From NCBI GenBank assembly GCA_004212155.1, contig RXIG01000007.1, positions 1-55,658 of the forward strand: 55,658 bases of DNA. The letters are read 5' to 3'. The number at the start of each line of letters is the position of its first letter. Position 1 is the first letter of the stretch. Of the stretch, positions 16,639-24,498 are shown piece by piece. Source of the stretch: an archaeon. GTDB taxonomy: Archaea > Methanobacteriota_B > Thermococci > Methanofastidiosales > NM3. The notes under the pieces are model-generated. The model was not told the origin of the DNA, made no database searches, and saw only the letters and a program-made list of their open reading frames with translations. The translations under genes and the position numbers were made by a program.

Positions 16639-17649
16639 ATGCTCATCGATGGCAGTTTCGGAGAGGGTGGCGGGCAGGTGCTTCGCACCTCTCTTGCCCT
16701 TGCTAGCGTCGCAGGTCTTGGCATCGACGTGACTAACATCCGTGCCCGGCGCGACCCTCCCGGATTGCGGCCGCAGCACCTGTGTGCCGTCACATCGCTT
16801 GCTGCAATCACTGATGCGGCGCTGGAAGGGGCGCGAGTCGGCTCCACACGGCTCTCGTTTCACCCCTCGGCGCTCCGGGCGGGCCAGTACCGATTCGATG
16901 TCGGCACGGCCGGATCGGTGACGCTTCTGCTCCAGGCGCTGCTCGTGCCGCTCCTTATGGCCAACGAGCCGTCAGAGCTCGTGCTCGTCGGCGGCACCGA
17001 TGTCAGGTGGAGCCCCACCGTCGACTACATGTCCAATGTTACGCTTCGGGCGCTCTCGCGCCTTGGCATCGATGCCGACATGACGCTTGTCAAGCGCGGA
17101 TACTATCCCCGTGGCGGCGGCGAGGTGCGCCTTTGCATCTCTCCATGGGAACGCGCCAGGCCGCTTGGACATGTGCGCGTACGCGAGCCAGACTCGCTCA
17201 CGGTCGTCTCATCGTGCGCAGGCCTTCCCGACCATGTGGCGCAGCGCCAGGCCAAAGGGGCACTCATGCTCCTGGAAGGGTACGACGTGGACGTGGTCTA
17301 CGACACGTCGGGGCACGGTGTTGGCAGCGCGCTTTCGATCTACGGCGATGCGGGCGAGATGCCAATCGGCACATCGGCCGTCGGTGCCCGCGGTTACAGT
17401 GCTGAGGAGGTGGGCGCCGACGCAGCCCGGGAAATGCTTCAAACAATTGAGAAAAAAACGCTTGATAGCCACCTTCCCGACCAGCTCGTGCCATATATCG
17501 GGCTGAGCGGCGACGCAACGCTTCCCATCCCCGCGCTCACCGGCCACCTCGAAACGAACCTCGCAATGACCTCGCGGTTCATCCCCTTGTGCTGGGACAA
17601 GGATGAACGGAAAATAAGCATAAAAAGAAAGGAGAGGGCTCACCGGTAG
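16639..17649 (+). CDS. rtcA: RNA 3'-terminal phosphate cyclase
   Basis: Converts RNA 3'-phosphate to a 2',3'-cyclic phosphate with ATP, through an adenylylated histidine. 336 residues from ATG 16639, chosen because homologues begin at the I-D-G-S-F-G-E-G-G-G-Q-V-L-R motif and AGGAG precedes it; ATG 16615, closer to the TATA-like TTATTAAAG, would add eight residues. Other motifs: R-A-R-R-x-P-P-G-L-R-P-Q-H, G-x-G-S-V-T-L-L-L-Q, P-R-G-G-G-E-V and a C-terminal region around S-H-L-P-D-Q. The catalytic His lies in the last of these. The 3' end overlaps the convergent ACT gene by 10 bases. Confidence 0.94.
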   Translation: MLIDGSFGEGGGQVLRTSLALASVAGLGIDVTNIRARRDPPGLRPQHLCAVTSLAAITDAALEGARVGSTRLSFHPSALRAGQYRFDVGTAGSVTLLLQALLVPLLMANEPSELVLVGGTDVRWSPTVDYMSNVTLRALSRLGIDADMTLVKRGYYPRGGGEVRLCISPWERARPLGHVRVREPDSLTVVSSCAGLPDHVAQRQAKGALMLLEGYDVDVVYDTSGHGVGSALSIYGDAGEMPIGTSAVGARGYSAEEVGADAAREMLQTIEKKTLDSHLPDQLVPYIGLSGDATLPIPALTGHLETNLAMTSRFIPLCWDKDERKISIKRKERAHR

Positions 17650-18020
17650 GTGATGCCCGTGCTTTCGAGCACATCGAGCGCATGCTCGGTGTCTGAGACC
17701 TTGAGCACAGCCATGGGCTCGCCGTCGATGATGGCAGCGTATATCGCCTCGTCGATGTTGATGCCCGCTTCCTCGAACGCCTCGATGACGGTGTTCATGT
17801 CGCCCTTGCCGATGCCGAGCGCCGGTGTCAGGTGGGCGATGAGATCGTGTTGCTTAAGGCGCTCCATCGCCGCGCGGGGTTCCTCGACGCAAAGCTGCAC
17901 GATGCCAAAGTCACCGGCATCGGATATCGAGAATCCGTGTATGGCGAATCGCTCGAGCTCTCGCATGATCTGTGAGAGCCGCCCCGGCATGTTCTGAATG
18001 AAGACCGACACTATCTCCAT
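17640..18020 (-). CDS. Tandem ACT-domain protein
   Basis: 126 residues made of two ACT modules: about 1-65 (S-V-F-I-Q-N-M-P-G-R-L, G-I-V-Q-L) and about 68-126 (I-E-A-F-E-E-A-G-I-N-I-D, M-A-V-L-K-V). ATG 18020 is seven bases after GGAGG; GTG 18023, overlapping the symporter stop, is the alternative. ACT domains bind amino acids or related acids and regulate partner enzymes. Such proteins accompany PaaK-type CoA ligases in other prokaryotes, and here it is the last gene of the paaK-symporter operon, so an effector-sensing role for that pathway is likely. Confidence 0.82.
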   Translation of the reverse strand: MEIVSVFIQNMPGRLSQIMRELERFAIHGFSISDAGDFGIVQLCVEEPRAAMERLKQHDLIAHLTPALGIGKGDMNTVIEAFEEAGINIDEAIYAAIIDGEPMAVLKVSDTEHALDVLESTGITYR

Positions 18021-19531
18021 CACTGATCCTCCTTGAATCGGATGAACGGTCCGGTGCGCGTCCTACGGATCACGTCCTCGGGCGGCGCAGGGGTCAGCAG
18101 GCTCACGACGACCATGACAATCACTGAGATGATGAAGCTGTAGAACGAGAAGTGCACGGGAAGCTTCGTCACGAACTCATGGACATATCCTGAGATCACT
18201 GCCGCCGCAAAGCCGACGATCATCGACGCCATTGCGCCCTCCTTGGTGGCCCGCCTCCAGTAGAGGCCTGCCACGATTGGCACGACGAAGACCGATAGCG
18301 TTATGCCGATCGTCATCCAGATCAGCCACGCGAGCAGCTCGGGGGGATTGATGGCAAGTATCATCGTGATGATGGCGACGATCACGACGACCAGGCGCGA
18401 GTAGAACGTGATCTTCGCATCCTCCGCGTCGGGGTTGAAGATGTTCTTGTAGATGTCCCAGCTTGCCGTCGTCCCGATCATGAGCATCATCCTGTCGGTC
18501 GTCGACATGACGGCCGCCAGCACGATCACGGCGATGATGGGCCAGACGAACTCCGGCAGAGCGTACTCTGCCGATGCGATGAACGAGAAGTCGGCGTAGG
18601 GCACCGAGAGCGATCCCTGTTCGACAAGCGCCCTGGTCGAGAATCCGGTGATCTTGATGAGGTACATCACGACCACGTAGATGGAAAACGCAGCAAAGGG
18701 AGCATACTTGAAGTACTTGAGCTTGCGCACCGCGAGGATGTTGTTGACGATATGCGGGCTTGCCCCGAGCCCCATTGCAAGCAGGAAGAAAAACGACACC
18801 AGGAATGCCGGCGTTGCGAACGAGTAGCCTGAATACGTCGACGGGTAGGCGAGCTTGAGCATGTTGGGGTCGATCGAGCCAAGCGCGTTGTTGACCGCGG
18901 TGAGGCCGCCGGCCGCATGTATGACCACGGGGGCGATGCAGACGACGCCGATGATGATGGCAAGTCCCTGCACCATGTTGGTCCACGCCACTGCGTAGAG
19001 GCCCCCAAGCATCACATAGATGAAGACGATGGTCCCCGCGATGAGCAGCGCCTGGGCATGCGTGATGCCAAAGAGCCAGACAAGCACGATGCTTATCGCC
19101 GTATACTGTCCTACAAGGTATATCATGCTCGTCGATATGACGGCAAACCCTGCGATGCCGCGCATCTTGTGCTTGCTGTAAAATCGGTCGGCAAGGTAGT
19201 CCTGCACGGTGACATAGCCCTCCTTGTTGGCGACATGCGCCATCTTTGCACCGTAGATAATGATGCAGATGGCGATGGTGAGCGGTACGAACATCTGCTC
19301 CCATATCGTCGGCCACCCGGTGACGAAGCCGAGCCCCGTCGACCCCAGCAGCGTCATGCCAGAGGTCGTCGATGCGACGATGAGGATGACAAACATCCAG
19401 AATCCAATGGTCTTTCCCGCAAGCAGGTAGTCGCGGGATGACTTTATCTTGCGCGATGCCAACGTGCCGAGGCCCATGAGGCCGAGGAAGTATATCGTTA
19501 CGATGATCGCCATGGTAACTGTCGATGGCAT
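18020..19531 (-). CDS. Sodium:solute symporter (SSS family)
   Basis: 503 residues with about 13 membrane helices, typical SSS length. The N-terminal helix T-I-Y-F-L-G-L-M-G-L-G, the D-Y-L-L-A-G-K loop, and the G-S-T-G-L-G-F region in helix 2 place it in the PutP/PanF-like branch. Cotransports an organic solute with sodium; given the CoA ligase and ACT protein in the operon, a carboxylic acid such as an arylacetate or amino acid is plausible but unproven. It starts two bases after the stop of the 37-residue membrane protein and is probably translationally coupled to it. Confidence 0.9.
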   Translation of the reverse strand: MPSTVTMAIIVTIYFLGLMGLGTLASRKIKSSRDYLLAGKTIGFWMFVILIVASTTSGMTLLGSTGLGFVTGWPTIWEQMFVPLTIAICIIIYGAKMAHVANKEGYVTVQDYLADRFYSKHKMRGIAGFAVISTSMIYLVGQYTAISIVLVWLFGITHAQALLIAGTIVFIYVMLGGLYAVAWTNMVQGLAIIIGVVCIAPVVIHAAGGLTAVNNALGSIDPNMLKLAYPSTYSGYSFATPAFLVSFFFLLAMGLGASPHIVNNILAVRKLKYFKYAPFAAFSIYVVVMYLIKITGFSTRALVEQGSLSVPYADFSFIASAEYALPEFVWPIIAVIVLAAVMSTTDRMMLMIGTTASWDIYKNIFNPDAEDAKITFYSRLVVVIVAIITMILAINPPELLAWLIWMTIGITLSVFVVPIVAGLYWRRATKEGAMASMIVGFAAAVISGYVHEFVTKLPVHFSFYSFIISVIVMVVVSLLTPAPPEDVIRRTRTGPFIRFKEDQ

Positions 19532-19533
19532 GA

Positions 19534-19647
19534 TTAATCACTCTCCTCCACGTTGTAGAACCGTCCCCACAGGAGCAGAATGGCTGCTATTATGATGGGG
19601 AGGCCGAATGCTACCACGAACGTCGTGGTCGGTAGTCCATATATCAT
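19534..19647 (-). CDS. 37-residue single-helix membrane protein, probable symporter accessory subunit
   Basis: Too short for usual gene finding, but strongly supported. ATG at 19647 overlaps the paaK stop as ATGA, GAGGTGA lies at about 19653-19659 upstream, and the stop is two bases before the symporter start. The peptide begins M-I-Y-G-L-P-T-T-T-F, then has one hydrophobic helix (V-V-A-F-G-L-P-I-I-I-A-A-I-L-L-L-W) and a charged tail R-F-Y-N-V-E-E-S-D. Several SSS symporters have tiny partner proteins encoded just upstream, so an accessory role is a reasonable inference from position and topology. Confidence 0.75.
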   Translation of the reverse strand: MIYGLPTTTFVVAFGLPIIIAAILLLWGRFYNVEESD

Positions 19648-20876
19648 AGTTGTTCACCTCGTAGGTCTATGACCCGTTGTGCTTTCCCCATGGACCGGGG
19701 AATCGTACCCTCCTCGACAAGCTTGACCTCGGAGGATATGAAGAATGCTGACCTGATGGCCCGCCCAATCTCCTTCTGGATGCGCAGCAGGTCCTTGAGG
19801 CTTCCGGAGAAGAGCTCCTCCGTCACCTCCATGCGGATGGTGAGCCGGTCCATGGCTCCCTCCCTGTCGATGACTAACTGATAGTGTCCCTGGAACGCAG
19901 GGTGCTGGGATATGACCTCTTCTATCTGGCTCGGGAAGATGTTGACACCGCGTATGATGAGCATGTCGTCGCTCCTTCCCGTGATACGCTCGATGCGCTT
20001 GAATGGAAGGCTGCAGCTGCAGTCGCCGTCGATGATGCGCGAGATGTCGCCCGTGCGGTAGCGTAAAAGCGGCATCGCCTGTTTCCACAGCGGCGTGAAC
20101 ACGAGCTCTCCCTTCTCACCCTCTGCGAGGACCTCTCCCGTCTCGGGGTCGATGACCTCGAGTATGAAGTAGTCTTCCCAGAAGTGAAGGCCGTCCTTTG
20201 CCTCGCACTCGCACGCCACGCCGGGTCCGCATATCTCGGAGAGGCCGTAGTTGTCATACGCATCGATGCCAAACGTCTCCTCGATCTGTGACCGCAGCGC
20301 CTCGCCCCACGGTTCGCCCCCGAACACGCCCTGCCTGAGATGGAGGTCTGTGCGGGGGTCTATCCCGTTTTGTCGCGCCACCTCGGCAAGGTGGAGGGCG
20401 TAGGATGGCGTGCTGGTAAACGATGTCGTCTTGAAGTCGCGCATGATCTCGAGCTGGCGCGTCGTGTTCCCTGCGCCGGATGGGATGACGGAGACGCCAA
20501 GGCGCTCGGCCCCGTAGTGGAACCCGAAGCCACCCGTAAAGAAGCCATATGTATATATTATCTGCATGATGTCCCTGTTGGTGAGCCCCGTTGTCTTGAG
20601 GACGCGGGCCATCAGGCCCGCCCACGTATCAATGTCCTCCTGCGTGTAATAGACGACGGTCGACCTGCCCGTTGTCCCGGACGAGGCGTGAAATCGCACC
20701 ACGTCCTCGAGCGGACAGGCGAGGAGGCCGAAGGGGTAGTTATCGCGCAGGTCCTGTTTCGTGGTGAACGGGACCTTTGCAAGGTCGTCGGCGGTCCGGA
20801 TATCGTCGGGGCCGATGCCGGCCGTTTTCAGTTGCGACGATATCCAGGGAGACGATCGTGCCCCCTGCCGCACCAT
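19644..20876 (-). CDS. paaK: Phenylacetate-CoA ligase family enzyme (PaaK)
   Basis: AMP-forming acyl-CoA ligase: acid + ATP + CoA to acyl-CoA. 410 residues. Motifs: P-F-T-T-K-Q-D-L-R-D-N-Y-P-F-G near 35, the ATP loop H-A-S-S-G-T-T-G-R-S-T near 65, D-N-Y-G-L-S-E-I near 210, and Y-R-T-G-D plus G-R-S-D-D-M in the hinge region. The N-terminus is about 25-45 residues shorter than in most PaaK proteins; the frame upstream is open to 20958 but has no good start, and GGAAGG lies about 11 bases before ATG 20876. First gene of a four-gene operon with the small membrane protein, symporter and ACT protein. Confidence 0.88.
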   Translation of the reverse strand: MVRQGARSSPWISSQLKTAGIGPDDIRTADDLAKVPFTTKQDLRDNYPFGLLACPLEDVVRFHASSGTTGRSTVVYYTQEDIDTWAGLMARVLKTTGLTNRDIMQIIYTYGFFTGGFGFHYGAERLGVSVIPSGAGNTTRQLEIMRDFKTTSFTSTPSYALHLAEVARQNGIDPRTDLHLRQGVFGGEPWGEALRSQIEETFGIDAYDNYGLSEICGPGVACECEAKDGLHFWEDYFILEVIDPETGEVLAEGEKGELVFTPLWKQAMPLLRYRTGDISRIIDGDCSCSLPFKRIERITGRSDDMLIIRGVNIFPSQIEEVISQHPAFQGHYQLVIDREGAMDRLTIRMEVTEELFSGSLKDLLRIQKEIGRAIRSAFFISSEVKLVEEGTIPRSMGKAQRVIDLRGEQL

Positions 20877-21212
20877 GTGTCGTAATGACCTTCCTTGTTG
20901 TGAAATAATGTCATATCTACTAATCTTTGAGGATAAAATTACGATCCCTCCTTGTTAGGGTATACTCATACGTCACCAAACGTATGCTCAAAGGGATAAC
21001 AAATGCGGTGAACTCAATAACGATAACCGTAAATCACTTTGGAGAAAGAGGGGGTAGCACGAGCCGTTCCAGTGGTGTGATTCACGTATGTGGCGTTCAT
21101 TATATTCACCAATCGAGATGACGGCAACACGGAGATTTATAAAACCTTTGTCCTTGTATACGACTATTTGTATAAAGTTATCTTTGGTAATGTGTGAAAT
21201 GACTAAAATAAG
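20877..21212. other. Gene-free spacer between paaK and tRNA-Gln
   Basis: Contains the likely paaK promoter on the minus strand (TAATTTTATC at about 20933-20942), a perfect 6-bp hairpin (CATACG at 20967-20972 with CGTATG at 20981-20986) and AT-rich TATA-like words on the plus strand near 21135 and 21170. The plus-strand TATA words do not lead to any recognisable gene. No ORF here looks like protein. Confidence 0.5.
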
Positions 21213-21288
21213 TGGTAGCCGGGCGCGGATTCGAACCACGGTCGCGGGATCCAGAGTCCTGCAGGATTGTCCCCTACCCTACCCGGCT
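21213..21288 (-). tRNA. tRNA-Gln (anticodon CTG), CCA encoded
   Basis: Reading the minus strand, the 7-bp acceptor stem (AGCCGGG with CCCGGCT) is perfect. The T arm is CGTGG-TTCGAAT-CCGCG. The anticodon loop is CTCTGGA, anticodon CTG, matching archaeal tRNA-Gln sequences. Discriminator A and CCA are encoded. The anticodon stem CAGGA/TCCCG has an A-C mismatch at its second pair where G-C is usual. A TATA box, CTTTATAAGG, at 21314-21323 lies about 26-35 bases upstream. No intron. Confidence 0.93.
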
Positions 21289-21352
21289 TCGTATTGATTA
21301 GCTAGAAATATTCCTTATAAAGCTTTTGGTATTATTATGTGGCCCCTCAATA

Positions 21353-21871
21353 CTATTCGAGCAGCAGCAGGCCGTAGCTCTTGTAGACCTCGTTTTTCTT
21401 GTGTATGGGTCGCAGAGTGAATCCCGCATCGTTGACGAGCTCGTAGACATCGACGCCGAGGGCCTCAAGAGAGGGGCGCTTTCGCATGTCGATGCAGGTC
21501 TCCGACTCGACGGCCTTGCAGCGCGAACAGAGGTGGCACGGTCCCGCAGCGACGCCAAATGCCTTGTAGTATCCCTCGAAGAACGCCTGCTTTTCAAGAT
21601 GGAGCAGCGCCTTGAGCACCTTCTTCTGGTCATGCAGCGTGGCAAGTCCCTGGAACTCCAGGAGGAGACCGCCCGTATACTCGGAGAAGAGCTCGCGCGC
21701 ATCCTCGAGGGTGCCGACGTGTGGGGGGCACGTATAGTTGGTGTTGTATGCGGGGCATCCGAACTGGCACTTCATGCGCACCCACCGGCGCGGCGTGATG
21801 ATGCGCGGGTCGATGGTCTTTACATCGTGTGCGCCCCGCTTGCGGGCCTCGTCCTTGAGCGTATCGATCAT
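21353..21871 (-). CDS. DUF2284 metal-binding protein
   Basis: 172 residues. Start ATG 21871 is chosen because AGGTGG lies five bases upstream and the TATA box at 21911-21920 gives a start of transcription about 17 bases before it; the much longer open frame would run through the divergent HAD gene. Conserved cysteines: M-K-C-Q-F-G-C-P-A-Y, Y-T-C-P-P-H, then C-H-L-C-S-R-C and E-T-C near 125-140. This pattern fits the DUF2284 family of predicted metal- or Fe-S-binding proteins in anaerobes. Function unknown. Confidence 0.82.
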   Translation of the reverse strand: MIDTLKDEARKRGAHDVKTIDPRIITPRRWVRMKCQFGCPAYNTNYTCPPHVGTLEDARELFSEYTGGLLLEFQGLATLHDQKKVLKALLHLEKQAFFEGYYKAFGVAAGPCHLCSRCKAVESETCIDMRKRPSLEALGVDVYELVNDAGFTLRPIHKKNEVYKSYGLLLLE

Positions 21872-21908
21872 TGCATCCACCTGGTGTATTCGTCCCTGAT
21901 ATGAAGCA

Positions 21909-21922
21909 ACGTTTAAAAGCGT
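21909..21922. promoter_or_regulatory. Bidirectional TATA element
   Basis: GTTTAAAAGC at 21911-21920 reads GCTTTTAAAC on the other strand. On the plus strand it is about 27 bases before the HAD ATG (leaderless); on the minus strand it suits DUF2284 with a short leader. The genes diverge with only 70 bases between starts, so one element probably serves both directions. Confidence 0.55.
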
Positions 21923-21941
21923 TTGTATCTTTGTAGTGGTC

Positions 21942-22610
21942 ATGGCAACGGTGGTCTTCGACCTCGATGATACGCTGGCAAACACATGGGCCGCATCGCG
22001 CAAGGCCAACAGGAAGCTCCTCTGGTACTTCCTACGCCATGGCATGTGGCGCATCGCCAAGGCCCTGCTGCTCAAGGAGAACGTCAGGTACCTCGTCAAC
22101 GACGAGCAGCTCCTTCTCCTCGACTCGGACTCGATCATTGCCCGTTTCCTCCGCTACTACTATCCAGACATCTCGGATGTGGAGGTCGTAAGGATCTGCT
22201 CCGTCTTTCACGATGAGTTCTATCGCCACTTCGACCTCATGCCCGGCGCACGCGACGTTCTCGAATGGCTTGGAAGAAAATACAGGCTCTGTCTCGTCAC
22301 GGACGGTTCAGTGAGGTGGCAGGAGGAAAAGCTCGCCCGACTTGGCATACGTGACTACTTCGACACGATCGTCATCTCAGGCTCGCTTGGCACATCGAAA
22401 CGCAATCCAGACAATTTCAGGCGCGCCATCAAGGGCGACAGCCCCGCATACGTCGTGGGTGACCGGGTGAGCACCGACATCCGGGGGGGAGCACAAGCCG
22501 GGGCCACGACCATCTTGTTCAAAAACGGTCTGTTCGAATCGATAGAGGAGCGGGAGGTCGAGCCCGACCATGAGATATCCTCCCTTTTCGAGTTATATTC
22601 CCTGCTTTGA
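21942..22610 (+). CDS. HAD-superfamily hydrolase
   Basis: 222 residues. Motif I is D-L-D-D-T-L near residue 7 (nucleophile and acid/base Asp), motif II V-T-D-G-S near 110, motif III Lys in T-S-K-R-N, and motif IV G-D-R-V-S-T-D-I. A helical C1 cap lies between motifs I and II, as in phosphoglycolate-phosphatase-like members. Likely a small-molecule phosphatase of unknown substrate. Probably leaderless. Confidence 0.87.
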   Translation: MATVVFDLDDTLANTWAASRKANRKLLWYFLRHGMWRIAKALLLKENVRYLVNDEQLLLLDSDSIIARFLRYYYPDISDVEVVRICSVFHDEFYRHFDLMPGARDVLEWLGRKYRLCLVTDGSVRWQEEKLARLGIRDYFDTIVISGSLGTSKRNPDNFRRAIKGDSPAYVVGDRVSTDIRGGAQAGATTILFKNGLFESIEEREVEPDHEISSLFELYSLL

Positions 22611-22659
22611 GCGCCTTTTTGGATCGGAGGATGCCGTTGCAATCGACTAAAATTTTTCT

Positions 22660-22719
22660 CCAAAACCTTTTTAAGTAGTCCTCAGTAACGTCTTTAAGAT
22701 TGTTCTTCGGGGCGATGAA
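22660..22719 (+). promoter_or_regulatory. nadA promoter
   Basis: CCAAAACCTTTTTAAGTAGT at about 22660-22679 is almost the same BRE/TATA string as in the bioY promoter (6091-6109). GGGGCGA near 22709 may be the ribosome-binding site. No BirA- or NrtR-like palindrome is seen. Confidence 0.5.
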
Positions 22720-23631
22720 GTGAATATTGTCGACAGGATCCAGGAGCTAAAAGGGGAAAAGGACATCAGCATCCTTGCACACAACTATCAGCCGCCCGCC
22801 GTTCAGGACATAGCGGACTTCCTGGGAGACTCGCTTGACCTGTGCTACAGGGCGCAGGAACTCGAGGAGACGACGATACTCTTTGCTGGCGTCAGGTTCA
22901 TGGCCGAGTCGGCGCTCATCCTCAATCCTGAAAAGACCGTCCTTCTCCCCGACATGGATGCATACTGCCCCATGGCATCGATGCTCACTCCCGATATCCT
23001 CGACGAGAAGAAGCGAAAGCATCCGGACGCCGCCGTGGTGCTCTACGGCAACACCACCGCACGCGCGAAGGCGCGGGCCGATGTCATCTGCACCTCGGCA
23101 AACGCCGCCCACATCGTCAACTCCCTCGACGAGGACGTCGTGCTCTTCGGCCCCGACAAGAATCTGCGCTACTGGACGCAGAAGCAGACCGACAAGACAC
23201 TCATCCCCGTGCCCGACCACGGGTACTGCTATGTGCACAACTCGCTCATCAGGCCAGAGGACATCTTGTACCTGCGTGACAGGTACCCGCGCGCCGAGGT
23301 CCTCGTGCATCCAGAATGCGTCCCGCAGGTGCAGGAAGTGGCTGACCACGTCCTCTCGACTAACGGCATGCTTGCACATGCCAGGCGGACCTCTGCCGAT
23401 GAGTTCATCATAGGGACGGAAAAGGAGCTCTGTTACCGATTGCGCAAGGAGCTTCCCAACAAGCGATTCTACGAGATCGAGACAGCGGTGTGCCGGGACA
23501 TGAAGCGGGTGACGCTGCAGAAGATATGCCATGCGATGGAGCACGAGGAATCGAAGATATCGCTTCCGCACGATGTCCTCGAAAGCGCACGCGAGCCGCT
23601 TGAGCGCATGCTGAGTCTCGGTCGCGGCTAG
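22720..23631 (+). CDS. nadA: Quinolinate synthase
   Basis: Condenses iminoaspartate with dihydroxyacetone phosphate to quinolinate in NAD synthesis, using a 4Fe-4S cluster. 303 residues, GTG start, usual length for archaeal NadA. Motifs: A-H-N-Y-Q near 21, D-S-L near 39, F-M-A-E-S-A near 61, and cluster cysteines in D-A-Y-C-P-M-A (about 82), H-P-E-C-V-P (about 193) and A-V-C-R-D-M (about 264). nadB/aspartate dehydrogenase and nadC are not nearby. Its TAG stop shares bases with the convergent surE stop. Confidence 0.95.
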   Translation: MNIVDRIQELKGEKDISILAHNYQPPAVQDIADFLGDSLDLCYRAQELEETTILFAGVRFMAESALILNPEKTVLLPDMDAYCPMASMLTPDILDEKKRKHPDAAVVLYGNTTARAKARADVICTSANAAHIVNSLDEDVVLFGPDKNLRYWTQKQTDKTLIPVPDHGYCYVHNSLIRPEDILYLRDRYPRAEVLVHPECVPQVQEVADHVLSTNGMLAHARRTSADEFIIGTEKELCYRLRKELPNKRFYEIETAVCRDMKRVTLQKICHAMEHEESKISLPHDVLESAREPLERMLSLGRG

Positions 23632-24401
23632 TCGAGCAGCCAGGTCATCGTTTCGAAGGGAACGTTCGCGGTCATGTCGACGGTGAGCGGCGTTATGGAG
23701 ATGTTGCGCCGTTGCTTGATGCATGCGACGTCGGACCCTTTTCTCGCATCCTTTACAATATCGCCCACGTTCCAGTAATAGGCGCGCCCCATAGGATCGG
23801 TGCGCTTTTCAATGCGCGACTCATAGAGCCTTCGTTCCAGGAACGTGATCTCCACTGGTGTATCGCGCGTCGCATCGGAGGGAACGTTGACATTGAGGAT
23901 GTCGACACCGGACGGGAGCCCGTGAGCGAGGACCTTGTCCGCTATGCGGCGAAGCACCAGCGACACGGCGTCGAAGTCGACGGCCCTGCCCTGCTCGAAC
24001 TTCTCTTCGTCCCCCATCGTCTCAAGCGATATCGCAATAGTGGGGTACCCGCACGATGCAGACTCGAGCGCGACGCCAACGGTGCCCGATGCCGTGATCT
24101 CCGTTGAGAGATTCTCGCCGAGATTGATGCCCGAGACGACAAGCGACGGACAAATTCCCAATCCCCTGATGGCATAGAGCAACGAGTCAACGGGCGTGCC
24201 GCTCGTGGCATGCGCCGTCGTTGATTCGAACTCGACCTCTCTCACGCGTATCGGCTTGTAGAGCGTGAATCCGCGCCCCGTCCCCGTTTTTTGCGATTCG
24301 GGGGCACAGACGACGATGTCGCCGCTGCCCCGCATGGCGCGATAGCTCGCGACGAGCCCGTGCGAATTGATGCCGTCGTCGTTTGTTAGAAGCACGACCA
24401 T
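23628..24401 (-). CDS. surE: SurE 5'/3'-nucleotidase
   Basis: Metal-dependent nucleotidase of the survival protein E family, 257 residues. L-L-T-N-D-D-G-I at the N-terminus holds the two metal-binding aspartates; S-G-I-N-L-G-E-N near 92 supplies the Asn and Ser of the active site; A-P-E-S-Q-K-T-G-T-G-R and S-G-T-P-V-D-S follow the family pattern. The minus-strand TATA-like ACATATATCTTG at about 24419-24430 implies a leaderless mRNA. Stop overlaps that of nadA by four bases. Confidence 0.95.
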   Translation of the reverse strand: MVVLLTNDDGINSHGLVASYRAMRGSGDIVVCAPESQKTGTGRGFTLYKPIRVREVEFESTTAHATSGTPVDSLLYAIRGLGICPSLVVSGINLGENLSTEITASGTVGVALESASCGYPTIAISLETMGDEEKFEQGRAVDFDAVSLVLRRIADKVLAHGLPSGVDILNVNVPSDATRDTPVEITFLERRLYESRIEKRTDPMGRAYYWNVGDIVKDARKGSDVACIKQRRNISITPLTVDMTANVPFETMTWLLD

Positions 24402-24498
24402 ATGTTACATGGTGTTAGCAAGATATATGTTTTTTTTCATCTCGCCACGTATCTCGTTGAACATAAGATTATTATTGTGTAACTTTGATGTATATCTA

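Noticed and set aside
18177..19541. 454-residue open frame overlapping the symporter
   Set aside because: His/Arg/Asp-rich frame-shadow of the symporter, a result of GC-rich codons.
20988..21239. 83-residue minus-strand open frame overlapping tRNA-Gln
   Set aside because: Runs through the tRNA 3' end and has no protein-like character.
21872..22138. N-terminal extension of the DUF2284 frame beyond 21871
   Set aside because: It would run across the divergent HAD gene and the shared TATA element; residues there are not family-like.
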